From an uncultured Armatimonadota bacterium (lineage in GTDB: Bacteria; Armatimonadota; Armatimonadia; Armatimonadales; Armatimonadaceae): DNA of 16,310 nt. The notes under the pieces are model-generated. The model saw only the letters and a list, made by a program, of their open reading frames with translations, searched no databases and was not told the origin of the DNA. This document shows, piece after piece, positions 14,548 to 16,310 of this stretch. A program made the translations under genes and the position numbers. The stretch is taken from positions 1 to 16,310 of the forward strand of contig CAIRTT010000564.1 of the NCBI GenBank assembly GCA_903881535.1, in the 5' to 3' direction. The first letter of the stretch is position 1. Every line of letters begins with the position of its first letter.

Positions 14548-14585
14548 ACCCATCACCTCATCGCTGGAGTTTTCCTAGCGTACCC

Positions 14586-14614
14586 TATATCTGCTACAAA
14601 CAATGCCCCGGCAA
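14586..14614 (-). promoter_or_regulatory. Possible gpx promoter
   Basis: On the minus strand TTGCCG (14609-14614) and GATATA (14586-14591) are 17 bp apart in the 77-bp gap upstream of gpx. Both are moderate matches, and a TATAGG reading of the -10 with 19 bp spacing is possible. No regulator site is recognised. Confidence 0.3.
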
Positions 14615-14624
14615 CGTGTAAGCC

Positions 14625-15596
14625 TCAGCGAGGCATGTCAACCGACATCAAGCGCCCCTCTTCATTGCTGACAATCACGGTGTCGTTGTCATCAAATGCA
14701 ACCGCCTCACACTGGCCCGAGTCGCGAATAACGACCTGACGTTTCTTGCCTTGTAGAAGCTTGTCAGACTTGTCATCCAGCTCGATAAACCACACACTTG
14801 ACCTTGGAAAATGGGTCAGAATCGCAAGCGTACGGCCATCGGGCGACACGGCGGCCCCCGTCACCCAGCCGCCCATATCCGGTAGGCTGTCCTTCTTTTC
14901 GAGAACATTCACATCGCCTTGCACAACACGCAGTGGCATCGCATAGAGCTTTGTCCCCGTCTGCGGAATCGAAATCTTTCCCGCCATCCGGTGTTTTGTC
15001 AAAAACCAAAGCCGCCCGCGGTAATGGAAAACCGCCTCGCAGTCAAACTGCCAGTTTTGCGGATCCGGGAATGCGGTCTGGTCAGGGTAGCGAACACTGA
15101 TGCGTCGCACAGCGGTAGCACGCTCGGCAGCCATCGGATTGGGTTCCGGAACCACGTAAACACCGAGGTCACGTCTGGCGTTACCATTGTTGCCCGTATC
15201 CGCGATGTAGAGGTTGGTGCCATCCGTGGTGATGTCCTCCCAGTCGTGGTTCGCGGCGAGATCTACCGGGATGCCTTGATAGAGCGCCTTTGGATTTTTG
15301 GGATCCACTTTACCGATGCGGATGTCGCGTAAAAACGGCGGGTAGATGACACTGCCATCCAGCTTGACGGCAAATATCCGTGCGATATCCCCAGAGTCGT
15401 TATGCACCCACCATGTGTCTTTGAAGCGGTGGCTCTTGACCAGCCCACTCTGCTCGTTGATCGGTGCGTGCTGGATGCTGCCCGTGAGCATTGGAGTAAC
15501 GATTGTCGGTTGTACTTGCAATGCCGGTTGCGCATATGCAGCCCAAGCGGAAACAGCAACAACGGTCGATAGAACAAATGCAGGTGCGATTCTCAT
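14625..15596 (-). CDS. Secreted beta-propeller-like protein, unknown function
   Basis: 323-residue protein with a signal peptide (about 1-22, ending AYAQP). The mature part carries a recurring short motif at the start of each segment: EQSGLVKS (48-55), DWEDITTDG (118-126), DCEAVFHYRG (185-194), VTGAAVSPDG (245-254) and QCEAVAFDDN (295-304). Each is followed by strand-like stretches such as WWVHNDSGD, LYIADTGNN, LWFLTK, LAILTHF and VIVSNEEG. The repeats fit a beta-propeller of about five or six blades. The acidic DSGD, ADTGNN and SPDG turns may bind metal. Homologues are usually annotated as hypothetical exported proteins; no enzymatic residue set is clear. It lies 18 bp downstream of the small paralogue at 15615 and may be cotranscribed with it. 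Confidence 0.8.
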   Translation of the reverse strand: MRIAPAFVLSTVVAVSAWAAYAQPALQVQPTIVTPMLTGSIQHAPINEQSGLVKSHRFKDTWWVHNDSGDIARIFAVKLDGSVIYPPFLRDIRIGKVDPKNPKALYQGIPVDLAANHDWEDITTDGTNLYIADTGNNGNARRDLGVYVVPEPNPMAAERATAVRRISVRYPDQTAFPDPQNWQFDCEAVFHYRGRLWFLTKHRMAGKISIPQTGTKLYAMPLRVVQGDVNVLEKKDSLPDMGGWVTGAAVSPDGRTLAILTHFPRSSVWFIELDDKSDKLLQGKKRQVVIRDSGQCEAVAFDDNDTVIVSNEEGRLMSVDMPR

Positions 15597-15614
15597 AGCA
15601 CCCGTATCTTACAC

Positions 15615-15908
15615 CTAGCGATGATGGCTTTGAGATGTAGGCGCATCCTTAAGCTTTGCGAGCCGTGTCTGTAGCTCAATTTCAGAGAGGCGCTTATCGA
15701 AGGATAAATCAAAGCCCGTGGATGTATTTCGCAGCTGATCCATCTCCGCACGAAGCTGGTCAAGCTCGCTTTGCATCGCATCGAGATGTTTGTTGTTCAC
15801 TTTGCCAGACTTACCGCCGCCGCCACGTAATGTTTTGACCATATGCGTGATGGACAGGATTGGAATCCAGCTGAATAGCACCAAGACAATAAGCGTGACT
15901 GCCTCCAT
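15615..15908 (-). CDS. Small membrane protein with coiled coil, tandem paralogue B
   Basis: 97-residue protein: one N-terminal membrane helix (about 4-22, VTLIVLVLFSWIPILSI), a Gly/Lys-rich linker (RGGGGKSGK, 28-36), then a coiled-coil-like segment (about 40-60). The C-terminal block STGFDLSFDKRLSEIELQTRLAKL (62-85, given in parts) is nearly shared with the adjacent gene at 15914. The overall layout recalls PspB of the phage shock response but the sequence is not clearly that family. A GGGG about 8 nt before the ATG, lying in the end of the upstream gene, can serve as ribosome binding site. The gap to the upstream gene is 5 nt, so the pair is one transcription unit. Confidence 0.75.
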   Translation of the reverse strand: MEAVTLIVLVLFSWIPILSITHMVKTLRGGGGKSGKVNNKHLDAMQSELDQLRAEMDQLRNTSTGFDLSFDKRLSEIELQTRLAKLKDAPTSQSHHR

Positions 15909-15913
15909 ACTGG

Positions 15914-16240
15914 CTACCCCAACCGCCCAGTTTGCACCGTGGACGCAATCCCGTTCGCTTCCACATCCGACAGCTTTGCGAGACGTGTCTGCAGCTCAAA
16001 TTCGGATAGGCGCTTATCAAAGGAAATATCAAACCCTGTGGATACATGCCGAAGCTGCTCCACCTGTTCTGTTAGTGATGAAACTTGTGCGCGAAGCTGA
16101 TCCAGTTCAACGGATGTAACTTTTTTGCCCACTTGTCCACCTTTGGCGCCAATAATTCCCATAATAAGGCTCCGAACAGCCAAAATGGGAACACAACTAC
16201 CTACGAGGAGGAGAAACGCCAGCGGCGGGCCATCATGCAT
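15914..16240 (-). CDS. Small membrane protein with coiled coil, tandem paralogue A
   Basis: 108-residue protein with one N-terminal hydrophobic segment (about 5-31, PLAFLLLVGSCVPILAVRSL...), a linker KGGQVGKKV, a coiled coil (VELDQLRAQVSSLTEQVEQL, about 44-63) and the block RHVSTGFD-SFDKRLSE-ELQTRLAKL. That block matches the following gene almost residue for residue, while the membrane helices and extreme C-termini differ. The ATG at 16240 fits the helix start but has only a weak AAGAAA upstream. The remaining 70 bp to the window edge hold no recognisable gene or clear promoter. The function is unknown; tandem duplication is evident. Confidence 0.75.
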   Translation of the reverse strand: MHDGPPLAFLLLVGSCVPILAVRSLIMGIIGAKGGQVGKKVTSVELDQLRAQVSSLTEQVEQLRHVSTGFDISFDKRLSEFELQTRLAKLSDVEANGIASTVQTGRLG

Positions 16241-16310
16241 TTACGTTTCTTACGCCCATCTGCCTAGCTTTGTTCCCGTGAATAAGCCAATGCCTCACCT
16301 AAATCCAAGG

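Noticed and set aside
1..16310. CRISPR array, tRNA/rRNA genes, insertion sequences or phage genes
   Set aside because: No regularly spaced short repeats, cloverleaf-like segments, transposase motifs or terminal inverted repeats were seen by eye. The only tandem repeats are the gpx 3' units.
16241..16310. Promoter for the small paralogue operon
   Set aside because: TTGGAT and TTGGCT hexamers exist but no acceptable -10 is found at 16-18 bp from either; the promoter may lie there but is not supported.

Overview
The window reads like a chromosomal segment of a free-living bacterium of the phylum Armatimonadota. The main clue is the gene at 1203-1925. Its type IV-pilin-like N-terminus runs straight into the FPVFAQAREKARQ...SC.SN..QLG signature that is abundant in Armatimonadota DUF1559-type pseudopilins. 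This assignment is inferred from protein sequence style; the window holds no rRNA or other phylogenetic marker outside nusA and infB. I found no tRNA, rRNA, CRISPR array, insertion sequence or phage gene.

Layout. (1) 1-1202: the end of an unknown plus-strand gene, a convergent gene for a polytopic membrane protein of unknown function, and a hairpin terminator. (2) 1203-5877, all on the minus strand: the pseudopilin, then a metal-homeostasis cluster. In transcription order the cluster is an MntR-type regulator, a ferritin-like/VIT1 fusion (MbfA-like), an Nramp transporter (MntH), a Fur-family regulator, and a small cysteine-containing exported protein with its own promoter. The first four are overlapping or separated by at most 5 nt. 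(3) 5925-7058: murG, divergent from mntR with only 47 bp between the chosen starts. (4) 7102-11424: nusA-ylxR(rnpM)-infB, the transcription/translation core operon. It has a clear promoter, a structured leader with an attenuator-like terminator before nusA, and a strong terminator after infB. rimP, ylxQ and rbfA, which often flank these genes, are not here. (5) 11440-13605: a sulfatase and, convergent to it, a sugar-phosphate isomerase/epimerase-like TIM barrel. (6) 13606-14547: a secreted Cys-type glutathione peroxidase followed by two tandem degenerate copies of its own 3' end plus terminator. (7) 14625-16240: a secreted beta-propeller-like protein and two adjacent small paralogous proteins, each with one membrane helix and a coiled coil (PspB-like in layout only). 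No gene is visible in 16241-16310.

How the parts fit: the metal cluster is the most coherent system. An importer (MntH) and a putative detoxifying exporter/ferritin (MbfA-like) are cotranscribed with two metal sensors. The regulator carries the E-x-x-E-H motif and an aspartate equivalent to B. subtilis MntR Asp8, which points to manganese rather than iron. The most unusual DNA is the 135-bp tandem array behind the peroxidase gene, followed by the nusA leader. I see no clear sign of a wholly new defence or mobile system.
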